64,000 nt of DNA from assembly GCA_964614095.1 (NCBI GenBank), contig CAZTJO010000003.1, positions 28,447 through 92,446 on the forward strand. The letters are read 5' to 3'. The notes under the pieces are model-generated. The model saw nothing but the letters and a program-made list of their open reading frames with translations, was not told the DNA's origin and searched no databases. The translations under genes and the position numbers were made by a program. The DNA comes from CAZWKX01 sp964614095. GTDB lineage: Bacteria; Actinomycetota; Acidimicrobiia; Spongiisociales; UBA11373. Below are positions 1-9,870 of the stretch, piece after piece; the first letter of the stretch is position 1; every line of letters begins with the position of its first letter.

Positions 1-876
1 GACCACCAGACCGCCGAGCACGAGAACGCCGAGCACCCCAAGGGCGACGGAGAGACTGACGCTCCACGACAGCGCGGAGCCGCTGAGGCCCCCGGCGACG
101 TACTCCCTCTCATTGAAGAGGATGATCGCCACTGCGATGGCCCCGTTCCAGGCGGCATGGATGGCCACCGCGATGCCGAAGAACCTCGCCACCAAGCCCC
201 AGCCGGCGCCCTCGTGGCGAGCCCGGTACACCGCCAAGGAGACCAGCGCACAACCCAGCAGGTGCACGCCGGCGCCCATCGACCGCATCACGCTGATGGC
301 CACCCAGGCATCGCTCGAGTACATGGCGCCTGAGGCGTAAAGCAGGTTTTCGGCGGCGGCAAAACCGGCTCCCGCCGCGGCGCCGAACATGAAGGCCTGT
401 TGCGCCGACTGGGGCCGCCGCACCAAAGCTGCCAGCGGTTTCAGACTCTCCTCCGTCAGCGGAGCCACCACCGCCAACTCGACGAGGAATACAAGAGCCC
501 AAGGCGAGGTGAACACATCGAGCAGGTCTGCATCGGCGTTGAGCTCGTCGAGCAGCCGCCGGCCCGCCTCGGCAAGCGGCTCCACCAGCCCGAAGGCGGC
601 CGCGGCAAAGGCGAAACTGAGCACGATCACGAGGAACGGCACCACCGTGCCTCCAAGCACGGCAGAGGGGACAAGGGACACCAGGTCACGGGTCCTGGCC
701 GCGGCTGCGGCCAGGAGAAGCGCGGTCAACGGAGCCCCGACTGCGACCAGGAACAGCAGACCCACCCAGCCATCACCCCCGGCGATGAAATAGACCACCG
801 AGCCGACGGTTGCCACCCCTACGGCGGCCGCCGGCAGATAGCCGATGTGCTCCCGAGAAACGCGGACCGTCATCAT
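1..876 (-). CDS. PrsW-family intramembrane metalloprotease (3' end cut by window edge)
   Basis: The reverse-strand frame from the ATG at 876-874 stays open to the window edge, giving 292 residues with no stop, so the C-terminus lies outside. It is a multi-pass membrane protein. The pattern is that of PrsW-family (CAAX-protease-like) membrane metalloproteases: an acidic pair in TEESLKPL, then FGAAAGAGFAAAENLLY, a His in GAGVHLLG and a second His in HAAWNG; in the family the Glu and His residues form the metal site. PrsW proteins cleave membrane-bound anti-sigma factors or act as sensors, but no anti-sigma factor is visible here. The start overlaps the stop of the giant membrane protein upstream in an ATGA arrangement, so the two are probably translated together. 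Family assignment is fairly firm; the substrate is unknown. Confidence 0.8.
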   Translation of the reverse strand, partial: MMTVRVSREHIGYLPAAAVGVATVGSVVYFIAGGDGWVGLLFLVAVGAPLTALLLAAAAARTRDLVSLVPSAVLGGTVVPFLVIVLSFAFAAAAFGLVEPLAEAGRRLLDELNADADLLDVFTSPWALVFLVELAVVAPLTEESLKPLAALVRRPQSAQQAFMFGAAAGAGFAAAENLLYASGAMYSSDAWVAISVMRSMGAGVHLLGCALVSLAVYRARHEGAGWGLVARFFGIAVAIHAAWNGAIAVAIILFNEREYVAGGLSGSALSWSVSLSVALGVLGVLVLGGLVV

Positions 877-3800
877 TCCCAATCCTCCAGCGCGGCTCCA
901 ATTCGTTTCACCACTCGACCCACCCGAGTCCTCGCCTTCTCCAATACGGAGCCGATCACTATGAGCAGGACCGCGGCCACTATCCCGACGACGAGCAATG
1001 TTCCCTCATCACCCCTGCCGGCCTCGTCGGCAAGCAAGATGCCCACGGTGATGAAGACCGCACAGGTGATGGCGCCGAGTCCCACCACAAGGCGCCGCCG
1101 CACCTGGGTGGCGAAGGCCCACAGCAGAATGGCCAGGCCCTCCCCGGCGAGCAGCAGGCCGACGACACGTTCGTCGAACATATCGAGTGCGGCCATGGCA
1201 GGCGGCCCCAGCATCAGTACCCACTCGGCGTAACGCAGCTCGTCGGGCGGCCGCCGGCCCACCAGGCGATGGCGCAGCCTCTCCAGTTCGATGATCGCCA
1301 GGAGCACCAACGCGGTCGGGACCGCGTAGGCGTGACGATTCCCCTGCACCAGGTCGGCCGCCAGCATGAAGCCGGCGGCAAGCCAGGAGAGCATGCCGAA
1401 ATAGAGCACCACCCACACGCCGGAACGCAGGCCGCCGGCGCCCAGAGCGGCACCCGATAGAAGGAGCACCATTGCCATCTCCGGCTCGGCGCCGCCAATG
1501 CCGATAGACGTCAGAATCGGAGCGGCGACGGCCAGCCCCAGCCCGGTGATCCAGCACCAGACCCGGCGCCACGAGGGCGCCAGAGGGCCCGTTCCGATCA
1601 ACGCCACAATGGCAGCCACCGCTGCGGCGACCACATCGGCGGCCAGGAAGTCCGTCTCCCACACGGCGACGCAGCCGAGTGTCGCCGCCCCAACGGTCAG
1701 TACTGCGGAGATCTCGGCGAAACCTCTGGCGTCCGGCCTCTGCCAGGCGGCAATAAACGTCAACACGGCCTCGGCCACCGTCACACAAGTCCAGATCACA
1801 AACGCCTCTGTTCGTGTGACGTCGGTAGCAGCAGCAGTCACCGCGACTGCACCGGCCTGAGACAACAACAACAACGGGAACGCCCACAAACCGGCCCGCG
1901 GCGGAACCCGAACCAGCCACAACACCAACCCGGCAGCAGCCAGCACCACCGACACCGCCGCCGTCACCCCAATCACCAACCAAACACCCCAATCACCCCA
2001 CACCGCCAACGCCCCATACGCCCCCGCCCACAAACCAACAGACACCCACAACCAAACCTGCTCCAACCTGATCGTCCCAATCAGCAACGTCAACACGGCC
2101 TCACCGGCCGCCAACAACGCCAACACACCGGCACGATCGTGCATCGACAGATCCACCGTCGCCGCAGCCACCGCCACTACACCGGCCTGAGACAACAACA
2201 ACAACGGGAACGCCCACAAACCGGCCCGCGGCGGNNNNNNNNNNNNNNNNNNNNNNNNNNNNNNNNNNNNNNNNNNNNNNNNNNNNNNNNNNNNNNNNNN
2301 NNNNNNNNNNNNNNNNNNNNNNNNNNNNNNNNNNCACAAACCAACAGACACCCACAACCAAACCTGCTCCAACCTGATCGTCCCAATCACGGCCACCGCC
2401 ACCGCATCGACGGCCAGCATCAGCGCCAACCACCCGTCGCCGTAGGCGAACCCGCTCCCGGCCAACACGATCAACCCGGCAACGGTCCAGATCAGACTCC
2501 GGCGATGCACGGCGACGGCGGCCAACAATCCGGCCGATGCCGCAAGCACATGGCCCAAGCCGCCCTCGGTGAAACCGAGCACAGTGGCGAGCATCGCCAC
2601 CGACAGCGCGGAGATGAGCAGGCCCGGTCCGGCATCGGTCGCGAGCTGCGCCAGAGAACGACGTGGCACAAGCAGGTAGGCGCCCAGAAGAGCGACGGCC
2701 AGCGGCATCCAGACGATCGGCTCCTCGACCGGCGATTTCCACGCTTCGATGAAGTGCGCGTAGGCGATGGCGCTGAGCGCCGCAGCAGGAAACGAGACCC
2801 CCCCGGTCTTGGTGAGAAGGCCGAGCACAACGTACGCCGCCACCCCGCCCAGCATCAGGGCTCCCACAATCCTCCCGTCGGCCACAACCAGGGCCAACGC
2901 CGCGGGAAGAGCAACGAGGCCGACGACCGCCGGGCTCTGCAGCCACCGTGAGCGTATGCCCCCTCCCGGCCCGCTTCGCCATCGGTCCAGCGCCGCCGGA
3001 ATGGTCATCATCGCCAGCGCCATCCCGTAAAGCACAAAGTGAAGGTCGCGTCCCGGCAAACCCAGGCGGGACGCGGTCAGGATGCCTGCAGTCCCTGCCA
3101 GCACCCAAGCCACCGCGGAGAGGCCGGGACGCCTCATCAATAGCGCGAGCACGGCAACGACGGCTGCCGCCGAGCCCACCGCAATGAGCGAACCCACCAG
3201 CGACGGTGCGGCCACGGCAATGCCACAGCCGGCCACGATGAATCCGGCAGCCGCCAGCAGCGACCGCCAGTTCTTTCGCAGCCCGGCAACACCGGCAACG
3301 TAGAACCAGGCGGTGGCCGTCAGCACCAGGCCGGAGCGCGGTCGCTCGTCGGCAATTGCCGGGATCTGCCGGCTGGCCACCACGGAGAGGAACGGCAGGG
3401 CCAACGCGGCGATGAAAGCCGGCGCCGCCTCGGCGATTGAACGTGCGCCCGGCCACCGGGTCGCCGTCGCCTCCACCACCGCCGAGCGCCCTCGGTCGAC
3501 GGCAAACGCTTCCAGGCCGTAGACCAGCACCACCGCGCCGAGGCCGATGGCGGCGGCACGCTCCGAAGGCATGCTGAGACCGAATGCGGCCAAGCAGAAC
3601 ACATGGCCCATCACCCCGGAGACAACGGCCACGGTTGAGGACCGCAGCAGAGAGGGGATGAGGAATCCGAGAGCAGCGAGACCGAGCACAGACGCATCCG
3701 CCACCGCGGCCGGTAGTCCGGCGGCGGCGGCGATCTCGCGACCAAGAAGGGCAGCCCCGGACACACCAATTGCCGCGGCAGGTGCAAGACGATGGGCCAA

Positions 3801-6077
3801 CGGAAGGTCCATGAGCCACCCGGCGCCCGACACCAGCAGGAGAACAACACCCAGCTCGCCCACCTCGAGGGATCCCGCAGCCGTCTGGTAACCGCCGACT
3901 CCGATGGCGGCCAGCCCAAGCAGGCCTGCGGGCAGAGTGGCGAGACTGCGCAGCACTCGATGTTCCCGGGCCAAGAGCCTCGCCGCTCCCAGCACAACGG
4001 CGCCGCCGGCCAGCAACCACACGGTGCCGGCAGGCCAGGCCAGCCTGGCTCCTCCGACGCCGATCGTCACCAAAACACACACCCACAAGACGGCGGTCTC
4101 CACCGGACTCCCCGAAGGCACGGCCGCCAGAACATTGAGTGATCGCCGCACCGGCTCCCAGAGAATCCCGCCCATAACCAGCGCAGTGGCTAACCCCCAG
4201 GCCGCCAGAGTGGCGCCGCCATCCGCCAGCGCCAGGAGGAGCCCGGCAACCATCAGCACCCGCGCCATCCACAGCCCTGCCGGCCGCTCCCCGCTGTGCT
4301 CCAGCACGGCGACACACAGTCCGATGCCCACCAGGCCGGCGCCGATCCACCCCGCCGACACGCCCCAGCCCAGAGCCAGGATCCAAGCAGCAGCCCCCAA
4401 GGCATAAGCGACGGCAGTGATCGTGGTGTCGAAACCACGCCGAGTGTGCTCACCGAATTGCTCCCAGGCATAGCCCGAGGCACGCACTCCGAGCAGGCCC
4501 AGGCCGGCGGCCAGAAATACCACCATCGAAGGCCCGGCAATGTCCTTGAGGCCGGGCGAGGTGACGCCACGGACCATGGCGTCGGCAAAGGTGAATGAGA
4601 AGGCGAACACGGCCAGCAGCGGCAGGGCAATCGAGCTGGAAACGACAATCCGCGCCGATATCGCCGAGCCCAGCCTGGTATTGCGCACCGCGGCGCCAAG
4701 CGCCACCGTGAGCGCCACCGCGATGACCACAACGGCGATCTGACCCGATGAGATGCCGTCCGAAGTGAAGTCGCCGAAGTCCCAGGACCCCAGCGACGAC
4801 CAGCCGCGATTCTGCACCAGCTGCACCGCGTCTTCCACAAACAGGCCCAGAGCGCCGGCTGCCAGCCAGATAGCCGGCGCCACCAAGTAGGCGTAGACGG
4901 CGGAGCGCCGCGCCAGCAGGATGTAGACCACCGTCACCACCACCCCGACCCCGGCGTAGGCGAACCACCGCGCCGATCCATTGACATCCGGAGGCCAGTT
5001 GGAGCCGTCCTGGAACAACACGGACAGCATCATCGGGAGCAGCACGGCGGCGATGAGGCCGACGGCATCGGCCGTCAACGGAATGCCCGTCTGTGCGCGC
5101 AGCAGCCAGGCCAGGCCAAAAAGCGACAGAGCGATCGAAAGGGCCACTATCGGCCTCATGTTCTGGTTCGACACCACATCGCCGAAAAAGCCGCCGGTGA
5201 AAAAGACAAGGACACACACAACAAACAGCAGTACCCCGAGGTAGGTGAAGCTATGGATGGCCACGTCGGAGGCAAACGACTTCCAGGCCGCCACCACCCG
5301 GCCTCCGGCCCGTTTCCACGCTTCGGCCAGCGGAGACGGAACCACCGGCACCCGGGGCACCCGCGACGGCAGGGGCGGAGGAGCCGGCGCCGGGACGGCC
5401 GGCCAGCCCATCATTGGGGGTGGAGGGGCCGGGGGCGGCAGGACGGGCTCTTCCGGGACCACCGGCTCAAACACAGTGGGCGGGGCCGCCGGCTCCTCAA
5501 CGAGTCCGCGGCGGCGAGTCAGCTCATACTCGTCGAGAAGCCGCTGGGCCACCTTGGCGTCGATGATGCCCCGCTGCCGCGCCTGCTCGAGGAACTCGAT
5601 CAATACTCCCCGGCTCATGCCTGCCGGAGTGGCGGCCTCGCCGGTCTGGATGGGCACCGTGCCCGGCACGGCCGGTCCAAAACCCTCACTGAAATCAGCC
5701 TGCAGTTCAGGTAGCGCACCCGACACCCCCAGCCGAGAGCGCCGCCGTTCCGTGAGCTCCCGCCGCAGGCGCCCGGCCGATTCCGTGTCGATCACCCCGC
5801 GCCGCAACGCTCCCGCAATAAAGCCGCTGGTGAAAGCGACCTTCTCTTCGAATTTCCTGGTGAACTCGCCGGCGTCGCCTTCTGCCTGATCTCGGGGTGG
5901 CGGGGGAGCCGGATACTCGGCCGCAGGCGCGATTCCATCAGGCCGGCTCTGCTTGCTGGCCGCGCCGAAGAACATCCCGAACAATCCCCCGACAGCGGCA
6001 CCGATCGGCCCGCCGGCAGCCGCGCCAATCAGCGCGCCGATCCCCAGTCCGACGACGGCTCTACCGAAACGCCCCAT
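873..6077 (-). CDS. Giant multi-pass membrane protein with internal near-identical repeats (SCO7613-like), interrupted by a scaffold gap
   Basis: About 1734 residues. The N-terminus has a glycine-zipper-like stretch (GIGALIGAAAGGPIGAAVGG) followed by two short helical modules (around GALRRGVIDTESAGRLRREL and QRGIIDAKVAQRLLDEYELT) and a Pro-rich linker. From about residue 280 to the C-terminus it is almost continuous transmembrane helices, tens of segments. The architecture resembles the large SCO7613-type or DUF2157/DUF2339-like actinobacterial membrane proteins, whose function is unknown. Two 110-residue repeats near the C-terminal third are nearly identical in DNA, and a 100-N gap (2235-2334) lies in one; the frame is kept across it. 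The ATG at 6077 is preferred because GGGGGAG sits just upstream; a TTG at 6089 is also in frame. The stop overlaps the PrsW-like start. Confidence 0.8.
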   Translation of the reverse strand: MGRFGRAVVGLGIGALIGAAAGGPIGAAVGGLFGMFFGAASKQSRPDGIAPAAEYPAPPPPRDQAEGDAGEFTRKFEEKVAFTSGFIAGALRRGVIDTESAGRLRRELTERRRSRLGVSGALPELQADFSEGFGPAVPGTVPIQTGEAATPAGMSRGVLIEFLEQARQRGIIDAKVAQRLLDEYELTRRRGLVEEPAAPPTVFEPVVPEEPVLPPPAPPPPMMGWPAVPAPAPPPLPSRVPRVPVVPSPLAEAWKRAGGRVVAAWKSFASDVAIHSFTYLGVLLFVVCVLVFFTGGFFGDVVSNQNMRPIVALSIALSLFGLAWLLRAQTGIPLTADAVGLIAAVLLPMMLSVLFQDGSNWPPDVNGSARWFAYAGVGVVVTVVYILLARRSAVYAYLVAPAIWLAAGALGLFVEDAVQLVQNRGWSSLGSWDFGDFTSDGISSGQIAVVVIAVALTVALGAAVRNTRLGSAISARIVVSSSIALPLLAVFAFSFTFADAMVRGVTSPGLKDIAGPSMVVFLAAGLGLLGVRASGYAWEQFGEHTRRGFDTTITAVAYALGAAAWILALGWGVSAGWIGAGLVGIGLCVAVLEHSGERPAGLWMARVLMVAGLLLALADGGATLAAWGLATALVMGGILWEPVRRSLNVLAAVPSGSPVETAVLWVCVLVTIGVGGARLAWPAGTVWLLAGGAVVLGAARLLAREHRVLRSLATLPAGLLGLAAIGVGGYQTAAGSLEVGELGVVLLLVSGAGWLMDLPLAHRLAPAAAIGVSGAALLGREIAAAAGLPAAVADASVLGLAALGFLIPSLLRSSTVAVVSGVMGHVFCLAAFGLSMPSERAAAIGLGAVVLVYGLEAFAVDRGRSAVVEATATRWPGARSIAEAAPAFIAALALPFLSVVASRQIPAIADERPRSGLVLTATAWFYVAGVAGLRKNWRSLLAAAGFIVAGCGIAVAAPSLVGSLIAVGSAAAVVAVLALLMRRPGLSAVAWVLAGTAGILTASRLGLPGRDLHFVLYGMALAMMTIPAALDRWRSGPGGGIRSRWLQSPAVVGLVALPAALALVVADGRIVGALMLGGVAAYVVLGLLTKTGGVSFPAAALSAIAYAHFIEAWKSPVEEPIVWMPLAVALLGAYLLVPRRSLAQLATDAGPGLLISALSVAMLATVLGFTEGGLGHVLAASAGLLAAVAVHRRSLIWTVAGLIVLAGSGFAYGDGWLALMLAVDAVAVAVIGTIRLEQVWLWVSVGLXXXXXXXXXXXXXXXXXXXXXXXXXXXXXXXXXXPPRAGLWAFPLLLLSQAGVVAVAAATVDLSMHDRAGVLALLAAGEAVLTLLIGTIRLEQVWLWVSVGLWAGAYGALAVWGDWGVWLVIGVTAAVSVVLAAAGLVLWLVRVPPRAGLWAFPLLLLSQAGAVAVTAAATDVTRTEAFVIWTCVTVAEAVLTFIAAWQRPDARGFAEISAVLTVGAATLGCVAVWETDFLAADVVAAAVAAIVALIGTGPLAPSWRRVWCWITGLGLAVAAPILTSIGIGGAEPEMAMVLLLSGAALGAGGLRSGVWVVLYFGMLSWLAAGFMLAADLVQGNRHAYAVPTALVLLAIIELERLRHRLVGRRPPDELRYAEWVLMLGPPAMAALDMFDERVVGLLLAGEGLAILLWAFATQVRRRLVVGLGAITCAVFITVGILLADEAGRGDEGTLLVVGIVAAVLLIVIGSVLEKARTRVGRVVKRIGAALEDWE
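1851..2389. repeat. 330-bp-period coding tandem repeat with unresolved copy at a 100-N gap
   Basis: The block 1851-2083 recurs 330 bp later at 2181-2234 and 2335-2389, identical over every base that can be compared (54 and 55 bp). Outside this block the flanks have diverged. On the coding strand it encodes segments such as IRLEQVWLWVSVGL and PPRAGLWAFPLLLLSQAG. The scaffold gap sits inside the second copy. Aligning both flanks to the first copy predicts 124 missing bases rather than the 100 Ns shown; both lengths keep the frame. More copies could be collapsed. Confidence 0.9.
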
Positions 6078-6282
6078 GCTCTCCCCCAAACAGAATCAAG
6101 GTTACGCATCTACGGGTAGCGGAGCGCCCCGCCGGGGCCGGACGCTCGAGCCGCCGGCTACATCGAACTATCTGCCGTGCCCACATACCGACAGTTTGGG
6201 CGCGGTAGCTCCGGATCGCCATAAGGGATCACCCCGAACGGGCCCCGGAGGCCCTCACCGTTGCCCGGCGAGGGCCCGGCCC

Positions 6283-8868
6283 CTATTCGTAGGCGATGGC
6301 TTCCAGCAAGTCGGTGCGCGCACCACTCCGGGCCGGCCAGATCGCAGCAACCATGCCCCCGACCGCCGCCGCCAGGGCGTATATCCCAAGCTGCAGCCAG
6401 GGCACGGTGACGGTCAGGCCTCCGATGGCGGTGGCGACGGCCACGCCAAGGGCCAGCCCAACGGTGAGGCCCAACGTCGCCCCGAACACAGCGATGAGAA
6501 TCGATTCCCAGCGCACCATACGCCGCACCTGGCGCCGACTCATGCCCACGGCACGGAGCAAACCAATCTCCCGCTTGCGTTCCATTATCGACAGCGTGAG
6601 AGTGTTGGTGATTCCGAGCAGAGCGATGAAGATGGCCATGCCGAGGAGCCCGGTGATGATGTTGAGGATCAAGTCGATCTGGGCGCCGACCTTGTCGATG
6701 TACTCCTCGGCGTTGTTCAGCTCGGCATTGGGGAATGCATCGACAACGGTCTCAAGCGTAGGACGCACCGCCTCGGCGTCGACACCATCGGCCAGCTTGA
6801 TGATCACCATCTGGTCCAGCTCGATGTCGTAGTTGGCCTCAAAAGTCTCCATCGAGATGATGAGATCCCCCGAAGCGGCTCCGCCGCCAAAAAGATCGGC
6901 GCTGTAGATTGCGGCCACGGTGTACTCACCGACCATCCCACTCGGATACTCGACGGAGAACGGGTCCCCCACCGACAGACCCGTATCCTCGGAGTAGGTG
7001 TCGTGGAGCATGACTCCGTCTGCATCGACGGCGGTGAAGTCACCGTCGATGATACCGAGCCGGACCACCTGATCCATGTCGCCGTCCACGCCCATCACGT
7101 AGCCATAGCCGGTCAAGTAGGAGCTGGACTCCTCTTCTTCGACGTCGGCGATCGGCTCACGCCACTCACCCAGGCGGTACGTCGAAACGACCTCAACCTC
7201 CGGCAGTGACCGCAGTTCCGCACCCAGCTCCGGGCTGAGGCCGCTGCTCATCGGGTCGCCGAAACCCCCCGCCACTTGCACCTGGTATTCGCCGATGACC
7301 TCATCCCGTACCGTCTCCTTGATGGTTCCCTTGAACGTTGCGAAGAGCGTTGCGATGACCGTGACCAAGGCCACTCCGATCATCAGAGCCGACGCAGTGG
7401 CGGCCATACGACGCGGCTTGCGCACCGCGTTCTCCTGGGCCAGCCGTCCGGTCACACCTTGCACCACAGGCAGAGGGCTGCCGACAATCCGGCCGAAATA
7501 CCTGGCAAAGAAGGGGGCGATCACCGAGACACCGATAAACGTCGCCCCGGCGCCGATGCCGGTTATGAGCAGACCGTTGTCGACATTCGCGTAGAGGCCG
7601 TACAGCAGCGCAGCCACGCCAGCAACAACGATGCCGAATCCGACCATGGCCCGCAGCCGCAGCGACTTGTAGAAGGTCGACTGGATCTCGCGTAGGGCCG
7701 CCACCGGAGGCACCCGTGATGCCTTTCTCGCCGGCAGAAGCGCCGAAAGGACCGTGACCACAGTCCCGACAAGCAGTCCAACGATGATCGTGCGCGGCAG
7801 CACGGTCAGGCTGCCCTGGGGCATTTCCATGCCGAGGGCGGCAAACATCACCTTCAGCCCCAGAGCCAGCAGCACTCCGACGCCGATGCCTGCTGCCGAC
7901 GCAACGATGCCCGTAAACACAGCTTCGATCATCACCACCCAGTACACCTGCCTGCCGGTGGCGCCCACCGCCCGCAGCATGGCCAGCTCTTTGGTGCGCT
8001 GGGCAACGACGATCCGATAGGTGTTCTGGATGAGAAAGGCGGCAACAAAGACGGCGATCACACCAAAGACCAGGAATGCCTGGTTGAACATGCCGAATAC
8101 CTCGTCGACCATGTCTTGGCCTTCTTCGATGGTGACCTCGCTCAGGATCGCTTCCGTGCCCTCGGGGAGCACCTTGGCCACGGCGGCCTGCAGCTGCTCT
8201 CGATCAACTCCGGGCTCGGCCACCACGTAGATGAAGGTGTACTCGTCCTCAAAACCGGTGACCCGCTGCGCCGTCTCCAGATCGAAGAAGACAAAAGTCG
8301 CAGTCAGGAAGCTGTCCATGTCGCCGTAGCCGGCTAGCCCGACAATCTCGAACTCCTCCACACCCGAGACGGTCAGGATCTCAACGGCATCGCCGACGAC
8401 AAACTCGTTCGCCTCGGCGCTGAAGATATCGATGATTACCTCACCGTCCTGGCGGGGGAGGTCTCCGTCAACCAGCCGAACTGCATCTACCAGCTCCAGG
8501 CCCTCGGTCCACGACATGCCCAACGTCGGGGGTCCGTTGCCCCCGATGGGTTCACCCTCCTTGTCCAGCAGCTGGGCCGAACCCTGGACGTAGGGCATGG
8601 CCCAGTCGACACCGGGCAGCTCCTCGACGGCCGGCAGCAGCGATGCCGGAACCCGGCCGTAGTCCGATCCGCCGCCAAAAGCGAGATCCTGGCGAATGAT
8701 GACCGATTCGCCGATCTCCTGCTCAAACAGCTGGTTGAAGGCGTCCTTGGCCGTGTCGGTGAACACATAGGTGCCGGCAATGAACGCAACACCGAGCACG
8801 ACGGCGATCATCATGAGGGCCAGGCGCCCCTTGTGACCCATCGCCCCCTTCCAGGCGAGCTTCAGCAT
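6283..8868 (-). CDS. ABC transporter permease, MacB/FtsX type with two FtsX domains
   Basis: 861 residues. An N-terminal membrane anchor (about residues 18-38) is followed by a MacB-like periplasmic core, an FtsX domain near residues 265-385 (LVFGVIAVFVAAFLIQNTYR, with the family's QRTKELAMLRAVGATGRQV loop), a central pair of membrane segments, a second extracytoplasmic region and a second FtsX domain near 735-855 (ALLGITNTLTLSIMERKREI, then LLRAVGMSRRQVR). This duplicated layout is typical of Gram-positive lipoprotein, peptide or antibiotic efflux permeases. It follows its ATPase by one base and is clearly the membrane partner. The substrate cannot be read from sequence. Confidence 0.92.
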   Translation of the reverse strand: MLKLAWKGAMGHKGRLALMMIAVVLGVAFIAGTYVFTDTAKDAFNQLFEQEIGESVIIRQDLAFGGGSDYGRVPASLLPAVEELPGVDWAMPYVQGSAQLLDKEGEPIGGNGPPTLGMSWTEGLELVDAVRLVDGDLPRQDGEVIIDIFSAEANEFVVGDAVEILTVSGVEEFEIVGLAGYGDMDSFLTATFVFFDLETAQRVTGFEDEYTFIYVVAEPGVDREQLQAAVAKVLPEGTEAILSEVTIEEGQDMVDEVFGMFNQAFLVFGVIAVFVAAFLIQNTYRIVVAQRTKELAMLRAVGATGRQVYWVVMIEAVFTGIVASAAGIGVGVLLALGLKVMFAALGMEMPQGSLTVLPRTIIVGLLVGTVVTVLSALLPARKASRVPPVAALREIQSTFYKSLRLRAMVGFGIVVAGVAALLYGLYANVDNGLLITGIGAGATFIGVSVIAPFFARYFGRIVGSPLPVVQGVTGRLAQENAVRKPRRMAATASALMIGVALVTVIATLFATFKGTIKETVRDEVIGEYQVQVAGGFGDPMSSGLSPELGAELRSLPEVEVVSTYRLGEWREPIADVEEEESSSYLTGYGYVMGVDGDMDQVVRLGIIDGDFTAVDADGVMLHDTYSEDTGLSVGDPFSVEYPSGMVGEYTVAAIYSADLFGGGAASGDLIISMETFEANYDIELDQMVIIKLADGVDAEAVRPTLETVVDAFPNAELNNAEEYIDKVGAQIDLILNIITGLLGMAIFIALLGITNTLTLSIMERKREIGLLRAVGMSRRQVRRMVRWESILIAVFGATLGLTVGLALGVAVATAIGGLTVTVPWLQLGIYALAAAVGGMVAAIWPARSGARTDLLEAIAYE

Positions 8869-8869
8869 C

Positions 8870-9607
8870 TCAGCCCCCCAGCGCCTTCATGTGGTCGAGG
8901 ATCGAATCGACCGTCGGGTCGGCCATCTCGTCGACACAGCGGCCGTCGGCCAAGAACACCACCTTGTCGGCGTAGGCCGCCGCAATCGGATCGTGGGTGA
9001 CCATGACGATGGTCTGGTGGAATTCATCCACGGCGCGACGTAGGAACTGGAGTAGCTCGTCCGTCGCCTTGGAGTCAAGGTTGCCCGACGGCTCGTCGGC
9101 AAAGATGATGTCCGGCCGTGAGACCAGCGCTCGCGCCGCCGCCACCCGCTGCTGCTGGCCTCCGGACAGCTCGCTGGGGCGATGGCTGAGCCGATCCTCC
9201 AAGCGCATGGTGGTGACAACGGTTCTGAACCATTCCTCGTCGGGGTCATCACCGGCGATGTCGATCGGAAGAGTGATGTTCTCGTCGGCGCGCAGCGTCG
9301 GGATCAGGTTGAAGGCCTGGAACACAAACCCGACGGCCCTGCGGCGCAGTAACGTCAGCTGCTTCTCGTTGAGGTCGCCGAGCCGCACCTCACCGATGTA
9401 GGCACTGCCTTCGGTCAGGTTGTCGAGGCCGGCGACACAATGCAGCAGAGTCGACTTGCCCGAGCCGGATGGGCCCATGATGGCGGTGAAACGCCCCCGA
9501 TTGAAGGCGACCGTCATGTCGTCGAGAGCACGCACCTCGGTGTCACCCTCTCCATAGACCTTGGTGGCGCCCTCCACCCGAGCGGCGAAGCTTGTGATTG
9601 CCGTCAT
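8870..9607 (-). CDS. ABC transporter ATP-binding protein, LolD/MacB type
   Basis: 245 residues with a complete nucleotide-binding domain: Walker [10 protein letters not shown] near residue 44, Q-loop in FVFQAFNLIPTL, signature LSGGQQQR, Walker B DIIFADEPSGNLD and the H-loop in VMVTHD. The SGNLD ending of Walker B is typical of the MacB/LolD efflux family. It lies between a DUF4342 gene (4-base ATGA overlap at its start) and the FtsX-type permease (1-base gap at its end), so the three form one operon. It should energise the permease at 6283-8868. Confidence 0.95.
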   Translation of the reverse strand: MTAITSFAARVEGATKVYGEGDTEVRALDDMTVAFNRGRFTAIMGPSGSGKSTLLHCVAGLDNLTEGSAYIGEVRLGDLNEKQLTLLRRRAVGFVFQAFNLIPTLRADENITLPIDIAGDDPDEEWFRTVVTTMRLEDRLSHRPSELSGGQQQRVAAARALVSRPDIIFADEPSGNLDSKATDELLQFLRRAVDEFHQTIVMVTHDPIAAAYADKVVFLADGRCVDEMADPTVDSILDHMKALGG

Positions 9608-9870
9608 TCCTCCTCGTCTCCTCTGCGTTCGATGCGAATCTTGCAGTGGGTGACCATGGCGGCGATGGCCCCCACGGCGGCATACACCGGCAACAGCACC
9701 GCTCCCACAACTCCGATGGTCAGCGGAATCTCGATGAGGGTCTTGCCCTCATCGTTCTCGATGATGACGCGGCGAACGTTGCCCTCACGCACGAGCTCCT
9801 TCATCTTGGTGATGAGCTCCTCGCCCTTGACCTGAAATTCTTCGTAGCGGCTCTCGCCGTCTTCGGACAT
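9604..9870 (-). CDS. DUF4342 domain protein
   Basis: 88 residues starting at the ATG at 9870, which has a clear GGAGG seven bases upstream. The sequence (EEFQVKGEELITKMKELVRE, then GNVRRVIIENDEGKTLIEIP, then a hydrophobic segment VVGAVLLPVYAAVGAIAAM) matches the DUF4342 pattern: a small helical N-terminal part, a short beta hairpin and one membrane-like segment. The family's function is not known. It is the first gene of the ABC operon, with a -10-like TACGAT at 9932-9927 on the same strand. Confidence 0.85.
   Translation of the reverse strand: MSEDGESRYEEFQVKGEELITKMKELVREGNVRRVIIENDEGKTLIEIPLTIGVVGAVLLPVYAAVGAIAAMVTHCKIRIERRGDEEE

Noticed and set aside
873..1233. Plus-strand open frames at the left end
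   Set aside because: Both the giant membrane gene and the PrsW-like gene are on the minus strand and explain this DNA; the plus frames are Arg/Pro/Gln-rich shadows.
2101..4386. Long Arg/Gly-rich frame opposite in phase to the giant membrane protein
   Set aside because: Composition is that of a shifted frame in GC-rich DNA; the true frame is continuous with membrane segments and repeats.
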